This document shows positions 43,733 to 53,612 of a DNA stretch of 64,000 bases, piece after piece. The number at the start of each line of letters is the position of its first letter. Position 1 is the first letter of the stretch. The position numbers and the translations under genes were made by a program. The notes beneath the pieces are model-generated. The model ran no database searches and had not been told where the DNA came from. It saw only the letters and a program-made list of their open reading frames with translations. Source of the stretch: Zobellella endophytica (lineage in GTDB: Bacteria; Pseudomonadota; Gammaproteobacteria; Enterobacterales; Aeromonadaceae); NCBI RefSeq assembly GCF_003012775.1, contig NZ_PXYG01000010.1, forward strand, positions 62,001 through 126,000, given 5' to 3'.

Positions 43733-43760
43733 GAGCACGCGGCCCATCGGTCGCGTGCTC
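43733..43760. terminator. GC-rich hairpin downstream of trxC
   Basis: 9-bp arms GAGCACGCG / CGCGTGCTC with a 10-base loop, 21 bases past the trxC stop. No proper T-tract follows on either strand (minus: CCCTCCCTTCC), so termination is only likely. Confidence 0.5.
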
Positions 43761-43781
43761 GGGCAGGTTAACCGTTTCTAC

Positions 43782-44213
43782 TCAATAAAACTGACTCAAC
43801 CACTGGCGCAGCTGGCCGGCGGGCAGGGCGCCAGACTGGCGGGCCAGTTCCTTGCCGCCGGAGAAGACGAGCAGGGTGGGGATGGAACGGATGCCGAAGC
43901 GGGCGGCGGCGGCCTGGTGGGCCTCGGTATCCAGCTTGGCCAGGCGCAGCCGGCCGGCCAGCTCGCCGGCTGCGGTGGCGAACACCGGCGCCATCATCTT
44001 GCAGGGGCCGCACCAGGGCGCCCAGAAGTCGACCACCAACGGCAGGGTTTCGTGGGCGAGCAGGCGATCGAGCCGGGGGCCGTCGAGCTCCAGCGGCGCG
44101 CCGGGCAGCAGCGCCGCCCTGCACTTGCCGCACTGGGGGGCCTGTAGCAGCCGGGCCGCCGGCACCCGGTTCTTGGCCCCGCAGGCCGGGCAGATCAGGA
44201 AATGTTCGCTCAT
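43782..44213 (-). CDS. trxC: Thioredoxin 2 (zinc-binding thioredoxin)
   Basis: 143 residues. The N-terminal zinc ribbon has CPAC (8-11) and CGKC (28-31). The thioredoxin fold contains the active site WCGPC (67-71) in VVDFWAPWCGPCKMMAP and the cis-Pro loop SIPTLLVF. Reduces disulfides in the cytosol and is usually induced by OxyR; no operator was sought here. A short gap (4 bases) from the META lipoprotein gene upstream suggests read-through from ldhA-hslJ. Confidence 0.95.
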   Translation of the reverse strand: MSEHFLICPACGAKNRVPAARLLQAPQCGKCRAALLPGAPLELDGPRLDRLLAHETLPLVVDFWAPWCGPCKMMAPVFATAAGELAGRLRLAKLDTEAHQAAAARFGIRSIPTLLVFSGGKELARQSGALPAGQLRQWLSQFY

Positions 44214-44217
44214 GATA

Positions 44218-44628
44218 TCAGTCCGCCTCGGCCAGCCGGTAGCCCAGGGTGTAGTCGCTGCCGGTCAGGGTCAGCTGTTGGTCGTCGAGGCTGATGGCGG
44301 CGCCCTGGTTGAGGGTGGTCAGTACCGCAGTTTCGATCCGCTGGATCCGGCCGGACAGGCAGGCCATCTTGGTGCTGGCCAGGGGATCCGCCCTGAGCCG
44401 GCCCTGTTCGACCCTGGCGCTGCCGAAAAAGCGGTTGCAGCCGGCCAGGCCGCTGATGGCCATGTGCTCGCCGATGGCCAGCTCCGAGCCGATGTCGACG
44501 GCGACCGGCTCGCCATTGACGGTGGCCAGGGTCCAGCGCTGGTGTTGCAGGTCGGAGTGGGCGGTGTCGAGCCCACCGGCGCAGGCGGTCAGCAGCAGGG
44601 CGGTGGTGGCGGCAAAAGCGAGTTTCAT
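44218..44628 (-). CDS. META-domain lipoprotein (HslJ-like)
   Basis: 136 residues from ATG at 44628, which follows AAGGAG. Lipoprotein signal MKLAFAATTALLLTAC with lipobox LTAC and Cys16 as the lipidation site. The META domain shows HQRWTLATVNGEPV, ISGLAGCNRFFGSARVEQGRL, and TKMACLSGRIQRIETAVLTTL (the two conserved Cys). E. coli HslJ is a heat-inducible lipoprotein linked to novobiocin resistance and lies beside ldhA, as here. 10 bases from the ldhA stop, same strand. Confidence 0.87.
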   Translation of the reverse strand: MKLAFAATTALLLTACAGGLDTAHSDLQHQRWTLATVNGEPVAVDIGSELAIGEHMAISGLAGCNRFFGSARVEQGRLRADPLASTKMACLSGRIQRIETAVLTTLNQGAAISLDDQQLTLTGSDYTLGYRLAEAD

Positions 44629-44638
44629 GCTGTGCTCC

Positions 44639-45628
44639 TTAGTTGATCTTGTTATCACAGGGCTCCCCGCGGGAAAGCCGTTGCAGGTTGTCGAGGGTGA
44701 TGTCGGCGATGGCGGCCAGGGCCTCACGGGTGAGGAAGGCCTGGTGCCCGGTCATGATCACATTGGGGTAGGCTGACAGCAGGTGGAAGGTGTCGTCGTG
44801 GATGATCTCGCTGGACTTGTCGACGAAGAACAGGTTCTCCTCTTCTTCGTACACGTCCAGCCCCAGGGCGCCGATCTTACCGCCGTTGATGGCCTCGATG
44901 GCGTGTTCGGCATTGAGCAGGCCGCCCCGGCTGGTGTTGATGATCATCACCCCGTCCTTCATCTGCGCGAAGCTGTCCCGGTTGAGCAGGTGGTAGTTTT
45001 CCTTGAACAGCGGGCAGTGCAGGCTGATGACGTCGGCCTCGGCGAACAGCTCCGCCAGCGGCACATAACGCGCGCCCAGGGCCAGGGCCTCGGGGTTTTG
45101 GTAGGGGTCGTGCACCAGCAGTGTCATGCCCAGGCCCTTGAGGATGCGCAGGGTGGCGACGCCTATCTTGCCGGTGCCCACTACGCCGGCGGTCTTGCCG
45201 TGCATGTTGAAGCCGACCAGGCCGTTGAGGGAAAAATTGGCGTCCCGGGTGCGCTGGTAGGCCTTGTGGATATGACGGTTGAGGGTGAGCATCAGCCCGA
45301 CGGTATGCTCGGCCACCGCCTCCGGCGAATAGGCCGGTACCCGGACTATGGTGATGCCCGCCGCCCGGGCCGCGTCCAGATCCACGTTGTTGTAACCGGC
45401 ACAGCGCAGGGCGATGACCTTGACGCCTCCGGTGGCCAGCACCGTGATCACTTCGGCGTCGACCTTGTCGTTGACGAACACGCAGACGGCGTCGAAGCCC
45501 CTGCAAAGCGGGGCGGTATGGGCTTCCAGCCGCACCTCGAACCAGGTGATGTCGAAACCGTATCGGGCATTCTGCTCGGCGAAGGGCTGCTGCATATAGG
45601 GCTGGCAGCTGAAAAAGGCGATGTTCAC
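44639..45628 (-). CDS. ldhA: D-lactate dehydrogenase (fermentative)
   Basis: 329 residues, as in E. coli LdhA. NADH-dependent pyruvate reduction to D-lactate under anoxia. A D-2-hydroxyacid dehydrogenase: NAD site GKTAGVVGTGKIGVATLRILKG (about 144-165), VISLHCPLFKENYHLLN, the catalytic Arg in TSRGGLLNAEHAIEA, Glu in LGLDVYEEEENLFF, and His in MTGHQAFLT. The order ldhA then META lipoprotein matches E. coli. Single promoter expected in the 61 bases upstream, which is short. Confidence 0.94.
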   Translation of the reverse strand: MNIAFFSCQPYMQQPFAEQNARYGFDITWFEVRLEAHTAPLCRGFDAVCVFVNDKVDAEVITVLATGGVKVIALRCAGYNNVDLDAARAAGITIVRVPAYSPEAVAEHTVGLMLTLNRHIHKAYQRTRDANFSLNGLVGFNMHGKTAGVVGTGKIGVATLRILKGLGMTLLVHDPYQNPEALALGARYVPLAELFAEADVISLHCPLFKENYHLLNRDSFAQMKDGVMIINTSRGGLLNAEHAIEAINGGKIGALGLDVYEEEENLFFVDKSSEIIHDDTFHLLSAYPNVIMTGHQAFLTREALAAIADITLDNLQRLSRGEPCDNKIN

Positions 45629-45689
45629 CTGGTGGTTGCTCCCAAAGATGGCCGTTGTTCCAAGATAGTGTGCGGTAATCCCCGCTTTT

Positions 45690-46544
45690 TCAAGGCTGGG
45701 CGCCGGGGTGCCAGTAGCGGGCCGGCAACGCGCGGGTGGCCGGGGTTAGATCCGGGTTGGCGATGTCCAGGCGCAGGCGACGTTCGAGCCGCAGCTCGAG
45801 CAGGCTGTCCCGGACCAGCGGATGCCGCTCGAACAGAGCCATGAAGCTGCCGTCCGTATAGGCCCGTTCCAGTCCCCGGGCCAGGGCCTCGGCCAGTTCG
45901 GGCTCTTGCGGGCTGACGAAGAAATAAACGGCGAAGGGGTAATGCAGCAGCAGCCTGGGCTCGACGGTCAGCAGCGGATACTGCTCGGCGTTGGCCCGCA
46001 GCTCGCCATGCGCTTCGATGGGGCTGCGCGGGTAGTAGTCGACGTGCTGGTTGCGGTTGAGCATGTCCAGGATGCCGGCGCGGCGGGCGGCGCTGATCTT
46101 GAGCCCGGCGCCCTTGAGCACCTCGATATCGCTCCAGCCGATGCCCTGCACCCCGGTAAAGGCCGCCAGCTCGTCGAGGCTCTGCACCTGGCTGAAATCC
46201 GGCTGGCGCGACCGGTTGATGATCAGGACCCGGAAACCGGACAGCCCGCGCAGCAGCGGTACCGGTACCGGCAACAGTTTCTGCTCGTATTCGGCGGAGG
46301 TGCCCAGCCAGGCGAGGTTGACCGGCTGTCCCCGGTACAGCATCTGGGCGATGCGGAACTGGGAGTCGTTCAGCGGCACCGGGTTGACCACGAAGGGCTC
46401 ACCGCTCTTTTCCAGGGCCAGGTTGAGTACCTGCCGGTAGTAATCATGGTGGGGAGGTACGCTGGCGGGTTGCGGTATGTTCACCACCAGTTTAGCCTGA
46501 GCAGACAGGCTGCACAGCGCCAGCAGCAACAGCAATTTGTACAT
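45690..46544 (-). CDS. Orphan periplasmic solute-binding-like protein
   Basis: 284 residues from ATG at 46544. Signal peptide MYKLLLLLALCSLSAQA (cleavage after about 17). The mature part has the outline of a bacterial extracellular solute-binding protein (SBP-bac-3/PhnD-like): DYYRQVLNLALEKSGEPFVV, RIAQMLYRGQPVNLAWLGTSAEYEQ, LDELAAFTGVQGIGWSDIEVLKGAGLKI, and LARGLERAYTDGSFMALFERHPLVR. No permease or ATPase gene adjoins. It could serve a distant transporter or be the sensor domain of another system. The solute is unknown. Confidence 0.75.
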   Translation of the reverse strand: MYKLLLLLALCSLSAQAKLVVNIPQPASVPPHHDYYRQVLNLALEKSGEPFVVNPVPLNDSQFRIAQMLYRGQPVNLAWLGTSAEYEQKLLPVPVPLLRGLSGFRVLIINRSRQPDFSQVQSLDELAAFTGVQGIGWSDIEVLKGAGLKISAARRAGILDMLNRNQHVDYYPRSPIEAHGELRANAEQYPLLTVEPRLLLHYPFAVYFFVSPQEPELAEALARGLERAYTDGSFMALFERHPLVRDSLLELRLERRLRLDIANPDLTPATRALPARYWHPGAQP

Positions 46545-46672
46545 AACGCCCGGTTCCTTGATAAGCATGACGGCCGGTCAGGGCCGATACCTTGTTATAG
46601 ACTCAATCTACCCTGAGTGGCAGGGCTTTGTCTTATCATACTCGTGTTTTTATGGCTGACAGGGAGGCTGTA

Positions 46673-47362
46673 ATGCAAGTGAATATTCTGACGGGCAAGG
46701 CGCAGATGCTGGATCCGCGCATCGAAAGTGCCATCGACAAGCGGCCCGTGACCCGTGCCCAGTTTTGCAGCTTTACCGGTCTGACGGACGACACCCAGGT
46801 GTCCACCCGCTTTCACGGCGGACCGGAGCGGGCGCTGCACTACTACCCGCGTGAGCATTACGGCTTCTGGCAACACTGGTTCCGGGGCATGGGTCTGTCC
46901 GATGCCGCGGCGTTGCTGGCGCCGGGTGCCTTCGGCGAAAACCTCTCCGGCACCGGCCTGCTGGAGCAGCAGGCCTGCATCGGCGATATCTACCGGCTGG
47001 ACGGCGCCCTGGTGCAGATAAGCCAGCCCCGCTCCCCCTGCTACAAGCTCAACGCCCGTTTCGGATACGATTTTTTCTCGGTGCTGGTTCAGGCCAACGG
47101 CCGGGCCGGCTGGCTGCTGCGGGTGCTGGAAGAGGGCATGGTGGCCCCCGAGGCGCACATGGCTTTGGTGGAACGGCCCTGCCCGCAGATGCCGGTGAAA
47201 CGGGCCGGCGATATTGTGTTCAACCAGGCCTTCGATCCGGCCGGGCTGCAGGAGCTGGCCGAATTGGATTGTTTATCAACCAGTTGGCGTGGAAAAGCAG
47301 CAGATTACCTGGCCGCGGGACAGGTGGACGACTGGAGCCGGCGGTTGATGGGGCCTAATTGA
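46673..47362 (+). CDS. yiiM: MOSC domain protein YiiM
   Basis: 229 residues from ATG at 46673, with GGGAGG 5 bases upstream. The MOSC domain (GDDTQ-like [30 protein letters not shown], about 35-66; [42 protein letters not shown], about 85-126) binds a molybdenum cofactor; the conserved Cys123 is the putative Mo ligand. The C-terminal YiiM extension (from about 160) is present. YiiM reduces N-hydroxylated compounds such as 6-N-hydroxylaminopurine. Single-gene unit, followed by tRNA-Pro. Confidence 0.9.
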   Translation: MQVNILTGKAQMLDPRIESAIDKRPVTRAQFCSFTGLTDDTQVSTRFHGGPERALHYYPREHYGFWQHWFRGMGLSDAAALLAPGAFGENLSGTGLLEQQACIGDIYRLDGALVQISQPRSPCYKLNARFGYDFFSVLVQANGRAGWLLRVLEEGMVAPEAHMALVERPCPQMPVKRAGDIVFNQAFDPAGLQELAELDCLSTSWRGKAADYLAAGQVDDWSRRLMGPN

Positions 47363-47424
47363 GGGGTTTATTGAAAAAGAGCTTGCAAGGCCCGCGCCGT
47401 TTATGTAAATTCTCGCCCCGTTGA

Positions 47425-47501
<77 letters not shown>

Positions 47502-47509
47502 GATTCAAC

Positions 47510-47539
47510 AAAAAGCCCTGCATCGCTGCAGGGCTTTTT
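47510..47539. terminator. Bidirectional terminator of tRNA-Pro and ybcJ
   Basis: 13-bp stem AAAAAGCCCTGCA / TGCAGGGCTTTTT with loop TCGC, and T-runs on both strands. It ends 4 bases before the ybcJ stop. Confidence 0.92.
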
Positions 47540-47543
47540 GTTT

Positions 47544-47756
47544 TTATTCCGTGACCACCTCCTGGCCGGCGAAGCTGACAGCCTGGCCGGCCGTTATCTT
47601 GCAGCGCTTGCGCACTTCCACCTCGCCATTCACCCGTACCTGGCCGTCGTCGATCACCGCCTTGGCCACGGCGCCGGAGTCGCACCAGCCGATCACTTTC
47701 AGCAGGTTATGCAGGGGAATAAAGGGATGGCCTTCGAGGCTGAACTGTTCACTCAT
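47544..47756 (-). CDS. ybcJ: S4-like RNA-binding protein YbcJ
   Basis: 70 residues, same size as E. coli YbcJ (70). S4 alpha-L fold: [42 protein letters not shown]. Binds RNA, possibly rRNA-related, role uncertain. The start at 47756 was chosen by alignment; the frame continues upstream for 15 codons. Separated from the divergent aminotransferase by about 160 bases. Confidence 0.92.
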   Translation of the reverse strand: MSEQFSLEGHPFIPLHNLLKVIGWCDSGAVAKAVIDDGQVRVNGEVEVRKRCKITAGQAVSFAGQEVVTE

Positions 47757-47915
47757 TGTGTATCGTCGTCCTGGTTGAAAATAGTGTGCCCATGGTAACA
47801 CCGGCGGGGGCCATGCTGGCAGGGGGGACGGCGACGGATTTTTGTGTACCGGGTCTTTGTTATTTGTGAACAGATTGGGCAGTATTGAATTCCGACGCTT
47901 ACACGAGAGGTGCCT

Positions 47916-49049
47916 ATGTCCGGATTACTGTCCCATGTCGACCCCGATGGCCTGCTGGAATATTCGGTGGTGTATACCGACCGCTCCCTTAACCACATGT
48001 CGCAACGCTTTCAGCAGGTGATGCGGGATATCTCCGCCAGCCTCAAGGCGCTCTACCATGCCCACTCGGTGGTGGTGGTGCCGGGCAGCGGCACCTTCGG
48101 CATGGAGGCGGTCGCGCGCCAGTTCGCCACCGATCGCGACTGCCTGGTGATCCGCAACGGCTGGTTCAGCTATCGCTGGAGCCAGATCTTCGAGGCGGGG
48201 CGGATCCCGGCGCGGGAAACCGTGCTCAAGGCGCGGCCGGTGGAGGAGGGGGCCCAGGCGGCCTTTGCCCCGGCGCCCATCGAGGAGGTGGTGGCCGCCA
48301 TCCGCGCGCAGCGGCCCGCGCTGGTGTTTGCCGCCCATGTGGAAACCGCCGCCGGCATGATCTTGCCCGACGACTACATCAGGGCCGTGGCCGAGGCGGT
48401 GCATGAAGTGGGCGGCCTGCTGGTGCTCGATTGTATCGCCTCCGGCACCATCTGGGTCGATATGAAGGCCTGCGGGGTGGATGTGCTGCTGAGCGCGCCG
48501 CAGAAGGGCTGGAGCAGCTCGCCCTGCTGCGGCCTGGTGATGCTGAGCCAGCTTGCCCGGGAACGCATCGAGGACACCCGGAGCAGCAGTTTCGCCTGTG
48601 ACCTGAAGCAGTGGCTGCAGATCATGGAAGCCTACGAACGGGGTGGCCATGCCTACCATGCCACCATGCCCACCGACGCCCTGACCCGCTTCCGCGATAC
48701 CATCCGGGAAACCGAAAGCCTGGGCTTTGGCCTGCTCAAGCAGCGGCAACAGCAACTGGGCGGGCGGGTACGGGCGCTGCTGGCGGCGCGGGGCATCAAG
48801 AGCCTGGCCGCCGACGGCTTCGCCGCGCCGGGGGTGGTGGTGTGCTATACCACGGACGCGGCCATCAAGAACGGCAGCAGGTTTGCTGCCGAAGGGCTGC
48901 AGATTGCCGCCGGGGTGCCGCTGCAGTGCGACGAACCGGCGGATTTCCAGACCTTCCGCATCGGCCTGTTCGGGCTCGACAAGCTGCAGGATGTGGAGCG
49001 GACCGTGGCGACCTTCGAGCGGGCCCTGGACAAGGTGCTGCAGGGGTAG
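47916..49049 (+). CDS. Class V aminotransferase family PLP enzyme
   Basis: 377 residues from ATG at 47916 (GAGAGGTG upstream). Fold-type I PLP enzyme of the serine-pyruvate/alanine-glyoxylate group: VVVVPGSGTFGMEAVARQF (about 52-70), VFAAHVETAAGMILPDDY, LVLDCIASGTIWVDMKACGVDVLLSAPQKGWSS with PLP-lysine Lys197, and FRIGLFGLDKLQDVERTV near the C-terminus. Close to the alanine-glyoxylate/serine-pyruvate aminotransferase families, but donor and acceptor cannot be told. Single gene, followed by efpL after 117 bases. Confidence 0.85.
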   Translation: MSGLLSHVDPDGLLEYSVVYTDRSLNHMSQRFQQVMRDISASLKALYHAHSVVVVPGSGTFGMEAVARQFATDRDCLVIRNGWFSYRWSQIFEAGRIPARETVLKARPVEEGAQAAFAPAPIEEVVAAIRAQRPALVFAAHVETAAGMILPDDYIRAVAEAVHEVGGLLVLDCIASGTIWVDMKACGVDVLLSAPQKGWSSSPCCGLVMLSQLARERIEDTRSSSFACDLKQWLQIMEAYERGGHAYHATMPTDALTRFRDTIRETESLGFGLLKQRQQQLGGRVRALLAARGIKSLAADGFAAPGVVVCYTTDAAIKNGSRFAAEGLQIAAGVPLQCDEPADFQTFRIGLFGLDKLQDVERTVATFERALDKVLQG

Positions 49050-49166
49050 GATGCATCTTCCCGCAGGGCGGTATTTGTCGCCGTGATCTCAAATCCTGGG
49101 TCCGGGGTATGGTGCGGCCCTCTGGCCTTGGCTAAGATGCGGCGTCTGATTTTCTGGAGAGTACCC

Positions 49167-49736
49167 ATGCCAAGGGCAAATGAAGTCAAGAAGGGAATGG
49201 TGGTCGAGCTGGACGGCAAGCTGCTGATGGTGCGCGATATCGAGGTGCAGAGCCCGAGCGCGCGCGGCGCCACCACCCTGTACAAGATGCGATTTACCGA
49301 TCTCAAGAGCGGGCTCAAGGCGGAAGAGCGGTTCAAGGGTGACGATCTGCTCACCACCATCGAGCTGCAGCGGCGCACCGTGGTGCTGTCCTATGTGGAT
49401 GGCGACGACCATATTTTCATGGATACCGACGACTACAGCCAGTATCCCATCCGCAGCAGCGACATCGCCGAGGAACTGCAGTTCCTGGATGAAAGCACCC
49501 AGGGCATCCAGGTGATGCTGGTGGACGGCCAGGTGATCGGCCTGGAGCCGCCGCAAACGGTGGAGATGGTGATCGTGGATACCACTCCGGAGATGAAGGG
49601 GGCTTCCGCCTCGGCGCGTACCAAACCGGCCACCTTCGCCACCGGCCTGACCATTCAGGTGCCGGAATACCTGAAGGTCGGCGACAAGGTACGTATCCAC
49701 ACCACGGAGCGGCGTTACATGGGCCGCGCCGACTGA
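49167..49736 (+). CDS. efpL: Elongation factor P-like protein EfpL (YeiP)
   Basis: 189 residues (E. coli YeiP 190). Helps ribosomes through polyproline and related stalling motifs. Three beta-barrel domains: [41 protein letters not shown] at the start, with Arg33 in the loop where EF-P carries modified Lys, and the C-terminal signature [29 protein letters not shown]. The start was chosen by family alignment; the frame is open 28 codons upstream. It overlaps no gene and leads to a PfkB kinase 16 bases downstream. Confidence 0.95.
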   Translation: MPRANEVKKGMVVELDGKLLMVRDIEVQSPSARGATTLYKMRFTDLKSGLKAEERFKGDDLLTTIELQRRTVVLSYVDGDDHIFMDTDDYSQYPIRSSDIAEELQFLDESTQGIQVMLVDGQVIGLEPPQTVEMVIVDTTPEMKGASASARTKPATFATGLTIQVPEYLKVGDKVRIHTTERRYMGRAD

Positions 49737-49752
49737 GCACGGGAGCCTGCCC

Positions 49753-50592
49753 ATGGCGAAGATACTGCTGCTGGCCAACCTGAACTGCGACCATGTGCTG
49801 CTGTTGGATGAGCCGCTGCGCGCCGGTGGCCGGCTGCGGTACCGGGACCAGGGCCGCCGGCTCGGTGGCGGCGCCGCCAACACCGGGGTGGGGCTGTTGT
49901 GGGCCGGCCACGAGGTGGCTATCGCCTCCCGGGTCGGGCGGGACGACACCGGGGACTGGCTCTGCCAGCAAGCCCGGGAGCTGGGACTCGATATCGAGCA
50001 CGTGGAGCAATTCGACGGCGAAACCGGCGAACTGCTGGTGCTGGTGGACAGCCAGGGCGAGCGCACCATACTGCGTCAGGCCCGCCGTCCGGCCCTGCCC
50101 GGGCGGCTGCCCGAGGGGCCGGTGGATTGCCTCTACGCCAACCTGGATGGGGCCGAGGCGGCATCCTACATGGCGGCCATGGCCGAGCACAGCCTGGTGG
50201 TCGGCCAGTATCCCAAGGGCGGGCGCTGGCCCCGGCCCTGCCAGGTACTGATCGCCTCGGCCACCGATCTGGCCCGGCAGCAGGATCTGTGGTGCCATGC
50301 CCGGGAGCTGGCCGGGGAGCGGCTGCAGTGGCTGGTGGTAACCCACGGGGAGCAGGGCGCCGAGGCATTCTCGGCCGGCCGGCATATCCGGGTGCCGGCC
50401 CGGCCGGTATCGGTGGTGGATGCCACCGGGGCCGGCGACGCCTTCGCCGGTGGTCTCATCCATGCCTTGGTATCGGGCCAGGACATGCGGTTGGCGCTGG
50501 CGCAGGCCGGCCAGTGGGCGGCCTGCACCCTGTCGTCCACCACCTCCATTCCGTCCGAGCAGTTGAAGATCTATCTGCGTTGTGCGGGCTGA
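49753..50592 (+). CDS. PfkB family carbohydrate kinase
   Basis: 279 residues, ribokinase/PfkB fold. The N-terminal motif GGGAANTGVGLLWAGHEVAIASRVGRDDTG is at about 38-67. The C-terminal signature VVDATGAGDAFAGGLIHAL (about 222-240) has the catalytic Asp and anion hole. Substrate is not predictable; ribokinase, fructokinase and nucleoside kinases all look like this. It follows efpL by 16 bases and is likely co-transcribed. Confidence 0.87.
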   Translation: MAKILLLANLNCDHVLLLDEPLRAGGRLRYRDQGRRLGGGAANTGVGLLWAGHEVAIASRVGRDDTGDWLCQQARELGLDIEHVEQFDGETGELLVLVDSQGERTILRQARRPALPGRLPEGPVDCLYANLDGAEAASYMAAMAEHSLVVGQYPKGGRWPRPCQVLIASATDLARQQDLWCHARELAGERLQWLVVTHGEQGAEAFSAGRHIRVPARPVSVVDATGAGDAFAGGLIHALVSGQDMRLALAQAGQWAACTLSSTTSIPSEQLKIYLRCAG

Positions 50593-50650
50593 ATTCGGGC
50601 CCGCGCACTGGTAAGCTGCAGGCTGATTCTCGGCGTGTGGGACCAAGTCA

Positions 50651-50887
50651 TTGGATAACGGCCTTTTTATCTCTTTTCTCACCCAGTGCTGGCGCTGGTC
50701 GGTATTCCTGATGTTTCCGCTGCTGGTGGCGCTGTACAGCCAGTTGCTGGGCCTGCCCCTGGCCGACTTCGACAACGGCGTCAATCAGCACAAGTGGCTG
50801 ATCACCCTGCTCTATCTGTTGTACGTCCTGCTCTGGCTGCGGTTCAACCGGCGGGTGACGGCGCTGCTGGAGCAGCGGAGGAAATGA
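50651..50887 (+). CDS. Small membrane protein upstream of rmuC
   Basis: 78 residues from a TTG start at 50651. Two hydrophobic spans (WRWSVFLMFPLLVALYSQLLGL, about 14-35, and WLITLLYLLYVLLWLRF, about 49-65), a loop with several polar residues, and a basic tail [12 protein letters not shown]. The coding frame continues to a stop that overlaps the rmuC start in ATGATG, so it is translationally coupled. The ribosome binding site for the TTG is poor. No family recognised. An internal Met at about residue 21 would be an alternative start but would truncate the first span. Confidence 0.6.
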   Translation: MDNGLFISFLTQCWRWSVFLMFPLLVALYSQLLGLPLADFDNGVNQHKWLITLLYLLYVLLWLRFNRRVTALLEQRRK

Positions 50888-52239
50888 TGCCGGACCTGTG
50901 GCTCGGTTACTGGCCTTACGGGCTGGCGGCGGCGGCCCTGGCCGGTTGGGGGCTGACCCGGCTCGCCCTGGGCACCCGGCTGCAACTGCTGGCCCAGCGT
51001 GCCGAACAACTGCAAGCCCGGCTGGACGAGCGTGGCCGTGAGCTGCAGGACAGCCGCCAGCGGCTGGAGCAGCAGCAGCAGCTGGTGCTGAAGATGAACG
51101 GCCGGCTCAAGGAGTACGAGACCCTGCTGCGCCAGGAGCGGCAGTGGGCGGCGGAGAAGCAGGCCCAGTTCGAAGCCAGCGAGCAGCGCCTGGCCCAGCA
51201 GTTCGAAAACCTGGCCCAGCGCATCTTCGAGCAGAAGACCCACAACTTCCGAGAGCTGAACCAGCACAGCCTGGACGGTCTGCTCGGCCCCCTGCGCGAG
51301 CAGTTGGAGGGCTTTCGCCGCAGCATGCAGGAAACCTATGCGGACGAGAGCCGCCAACGGCACAGCCTGAAGTTCGAAATCGAGCGCCTGGCCGAGCTCA
51401 ACCGGCAGATGAGCGCCGACACCGCCGCCCTGACCCGGGCCCTGAAGGGAGACAGCAAGCAGCAGGGCAACTGGGGCGAGGTGGTGCTGGCCCGGGTGCT
51501 GTCCGAGTCGGGGTTGCGCGAGGGGCACGAATACAGCACCCAGCAGAGCCTCACCAACGCCGACGGCAAGCGCTACCAGCCGGATGTGGTGGTGCACCTG
51601 CCCCAGGACAAGGACATCATCATCGACGCCAAGGTGTCGCTCACCGCCTATGAGCGCTACTTCAACGGCGAGGACGAGATCGAGCGGGAGCAGGCGCTGC
51701 GCGAGCATGTGGCCTCGGTGCGCGGCCATATCCGCGAGCTGGGGCGCAAGGACTACCAGCAGCTGCAGGGGGTGCGCACCCTCGACTATGTGCTGATGTT
51801 CGTGGCGGTGGAGCCGGCCTTCCTGGTGGCGGTGGAAGCGGAGCCCGGGCTGGTGAAGTACGCCCTGGACCACAACATCCTGCTGGTCAGTCCCACCAAC
51901 CTGCTGGTGGCCCTGCGCACCATAGAGAACCTGTGGCGGGTGGAACGGCAGAACCAGAACGCGCGCAAGATCGCCGAATCGGCGGCCAAGATCTACGAAA
52001 AGCTGCGCCTGTTCACGGAAGACATGGAGGCGGTGGGCCAGTCGCTGCAGCGCGCCGACGACAGCTACCAGAAGGCGATGAAGAAGCTGACCACCGGCCG
52101 GGGCAACCTGATCCGCCAGGCCGAGGCGTTCCGCGAACTCGGGGTGGAAGTGGCCAAGCCCCTGCCCGAGCACCTACGGGAGAGGGCGGCGGGTGAAGAG
52201 CCCCTGCACTCGCTGCCGGGCGGGCGCCTGGCGGATTAA
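50884..52239 (+). CDS. rmuC: DNA recombination protein RmuC
   Basis: 451 residues (ATG at 50884 or 50887; GGAGG just upstream). N-terminal membrane span ([20 protein letters not shown], about 9-28), long coiled coil (about 35-125), then the RmuC nuclease-like domain: [55 protein letters not shown], and [13 protein letters not shown]. It limits inversions at short inverted repeats in E. coli. Its stop TAA is shared with trkA in the palindrome TTAA. Confidence 0.93.
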   Translation: MMPDLWLGYWPYGLAAAALAGWGLTRLALGTRLQLLAQRAEQLQARLDERGRELQDSRQRLEQQQQLVLKMNGRLKEYETLLRQERQWAAEKQAQFEASEQRLAQQFENLAQRIFEQKTHNFRELNQHSLDGLLGPLREQLEGFRRSMQETYADESRQRHSLKFEIERLAELNRQMSADTAALTRALKGDSKQQGNWGEVVLARVLSESGLREGHEYSTQQSLTNADGKRYQPDVVVHLPQDKDIIIDAKVSLTAYERYFNGEDEIEREQALREHVASVRGHIRELGRKDYQQLQGVRTLDYVLMFVAVEPAFLVAVEAEPGLVKYALDHNILLVSPTNLLVALRTIENLWRVERQNQNARKIAESAAKIYEKLRLFTEDMEAVGQSLQRADDSYQKAMKKLTTGRGNLIRQAEAFRELGVEVAKPLPEHLRERAAGEEPLHSLPGGRLAD

Positions 52240-53612
52240 AGAAAGAAGGGGCTGGGTTGGAACAGCCGCTCCACTTCCGGGATGAATTTCTTGTCCACCA
52301 GGAACAGCACCACGTGGTCGTTCTGCTCGATCACCGTCTTGTCGTGGGCGATCAATACCTCATCGCCGCGCACGATGGCGCCGATGGTGGTGCCCGGTGG
52401 CAGCTTGAGCTCGCCCACCTGGCGGCCGACCACCTTGGACGTTGAGCTGTCGCCATGGGCGATGGCCTCGATGGACTCGGCCGCGCCCCGGCGCAGGGAG
52501 TAGACGTTGACGATATCCGCTCGGCGCACATGGGTGAGCAGGGCGGATATGGTGGCCTGCTGGGGCGAGATGGCCACGTCTATGGTGCCGCCCTGCACCA
52601 GATCCACGTAGGCGCCGCGCTGGATCAGCACCATCACCTTCTTGGCGCCCATCTTCTTGGCGAGCATGGCCGACATGATGTTGGCCTCGTCCTGGTTGGT
52701 GACGGCGATGAACACGTCCACCTGATCGATGTGCTCTTCCGCCAGCAACTCCTGGTCGGCGGCGTCGCCGCAGAAGACGATGGTGTGCTCGAGCAGCTCC
52801 GACAGCTGCTCCGCTCGCCTGGGGTTGTGCTCGATAAGCTTCACCGAGTAGCGCTTTTCCAGCCGCCGGGCCAGGCCGGCGCCGATGTTGCCACCGCCGA
52901 CGATCATGATGCGCTTGTAGTCGCTCTCCAGCCGCTGCAACTCGGACATTACCGCCCGGATATGGCCGCTGGCGGCGACGAAGAACACCTCGTCGTCGGC
53001 CTCGATGATGGTGGTGCCCTGGGGCCGGATCGGCCTGTTCTGGCGGAAAATAGCCGCCACCCGGGTGTCGATGTTGGGCATGTGGTCGCGCAGGGTGGAC
53101 AGGGCGTTGCCCACCAGGGGACCGCCGTAGTAGGCCTTGATCGCTACCAGTCCCACCTTGCCCTCGGCGAAGTCCACCACCTGCAGCGCGCCGGGATACT
53201 GGATCAGCCGGTAGATGTATTCGGTCACCAGTTGCTCCGGGGCGATCAGGTTGTCCACCGGTACCGCTTCGTTGAGGAACAGCCGGTCCCGCTCCGCCAG
53301 GAACTCAGGGGAGCGGATGCGCGCCACCTTGTTGGGGGTATTGAACAGGGAATAGGCCACCTGGCAGGCGATCATGTTGGTTTCGTCACTGTTGGTCACC
53401 GCCACCAGCATGTCCGCATCCTGGGCGCCGGCTTCTCGCAACACCCGGGGGTGGGCACCGTGGCCGTTGACCACCCGCAGATCGTACTTGTCCTGCAGCT
53501 CGCGCAGCCGCTCGCTGTCGGTGTCCACTATGGTGATGTCGTTGTTCTCGCCCACCAGGTTTTCCGCCAGGGTACCGCCCACCTGCCCCGCGCCCAGGAT
53601 GATGATCTTCAT
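52236..53612 (-). CDS. trkA: Trk system potassium transport regulator TrkA
   Basis: 458 residues, the E. coli length. Peripheral NAD(H)-binding RCK protein that gates TrkG/H. Two Rossmann halves: [30 protein letters not shown] at the start and [29 protein letters not shown] (about 232-260), each followed by a TrkA-C domain. rsmB overlaps the start by 4 bases (ATGA), so trkA is read from the def-fmt-rsmB-trkA transcript. Order as in E. coli. Confidence 0.97.
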   Translation of the reverse strand: MKIIILGAGQVGGTLAENLVGENNDITIVDTDSERLRELQDKYDLRVVNGHGAHPRVLREAGAQDADMLVAVTNSDETNMIACQVAYSLFNTPNKVARIRSPEFLAERDRLFLNEAVPVDNLIAPEQLVTEYIYRLIQYPGALQVVDFAEGKVGLVAIKAYYGGPLVGNALSTLRDHMPNIDTRVAAIFRQNRPIRPQGTTIIEADDEVFFVAASGHIRAVMSELQRLESDYKRIMIVGGGNIGAGLARRLEKRYSVKLIEHNPRRAEQLSELLEHTIVFCGDAADQELLAEEHIDQVDVFIAVTNQDEANIMSAMLAKKMGAKKVMVLIQRGAYVDLVQGGTIDVAISPQQATISALLTHVRRADIVNVYSLRRGAAESIEAIAHGDSSTSKVVGRQVGELKLPPGTTIGAIVRGDEVLIAHDKTVIEQNDHVVLFLVDKKFIPEVERLFQPSPFFL

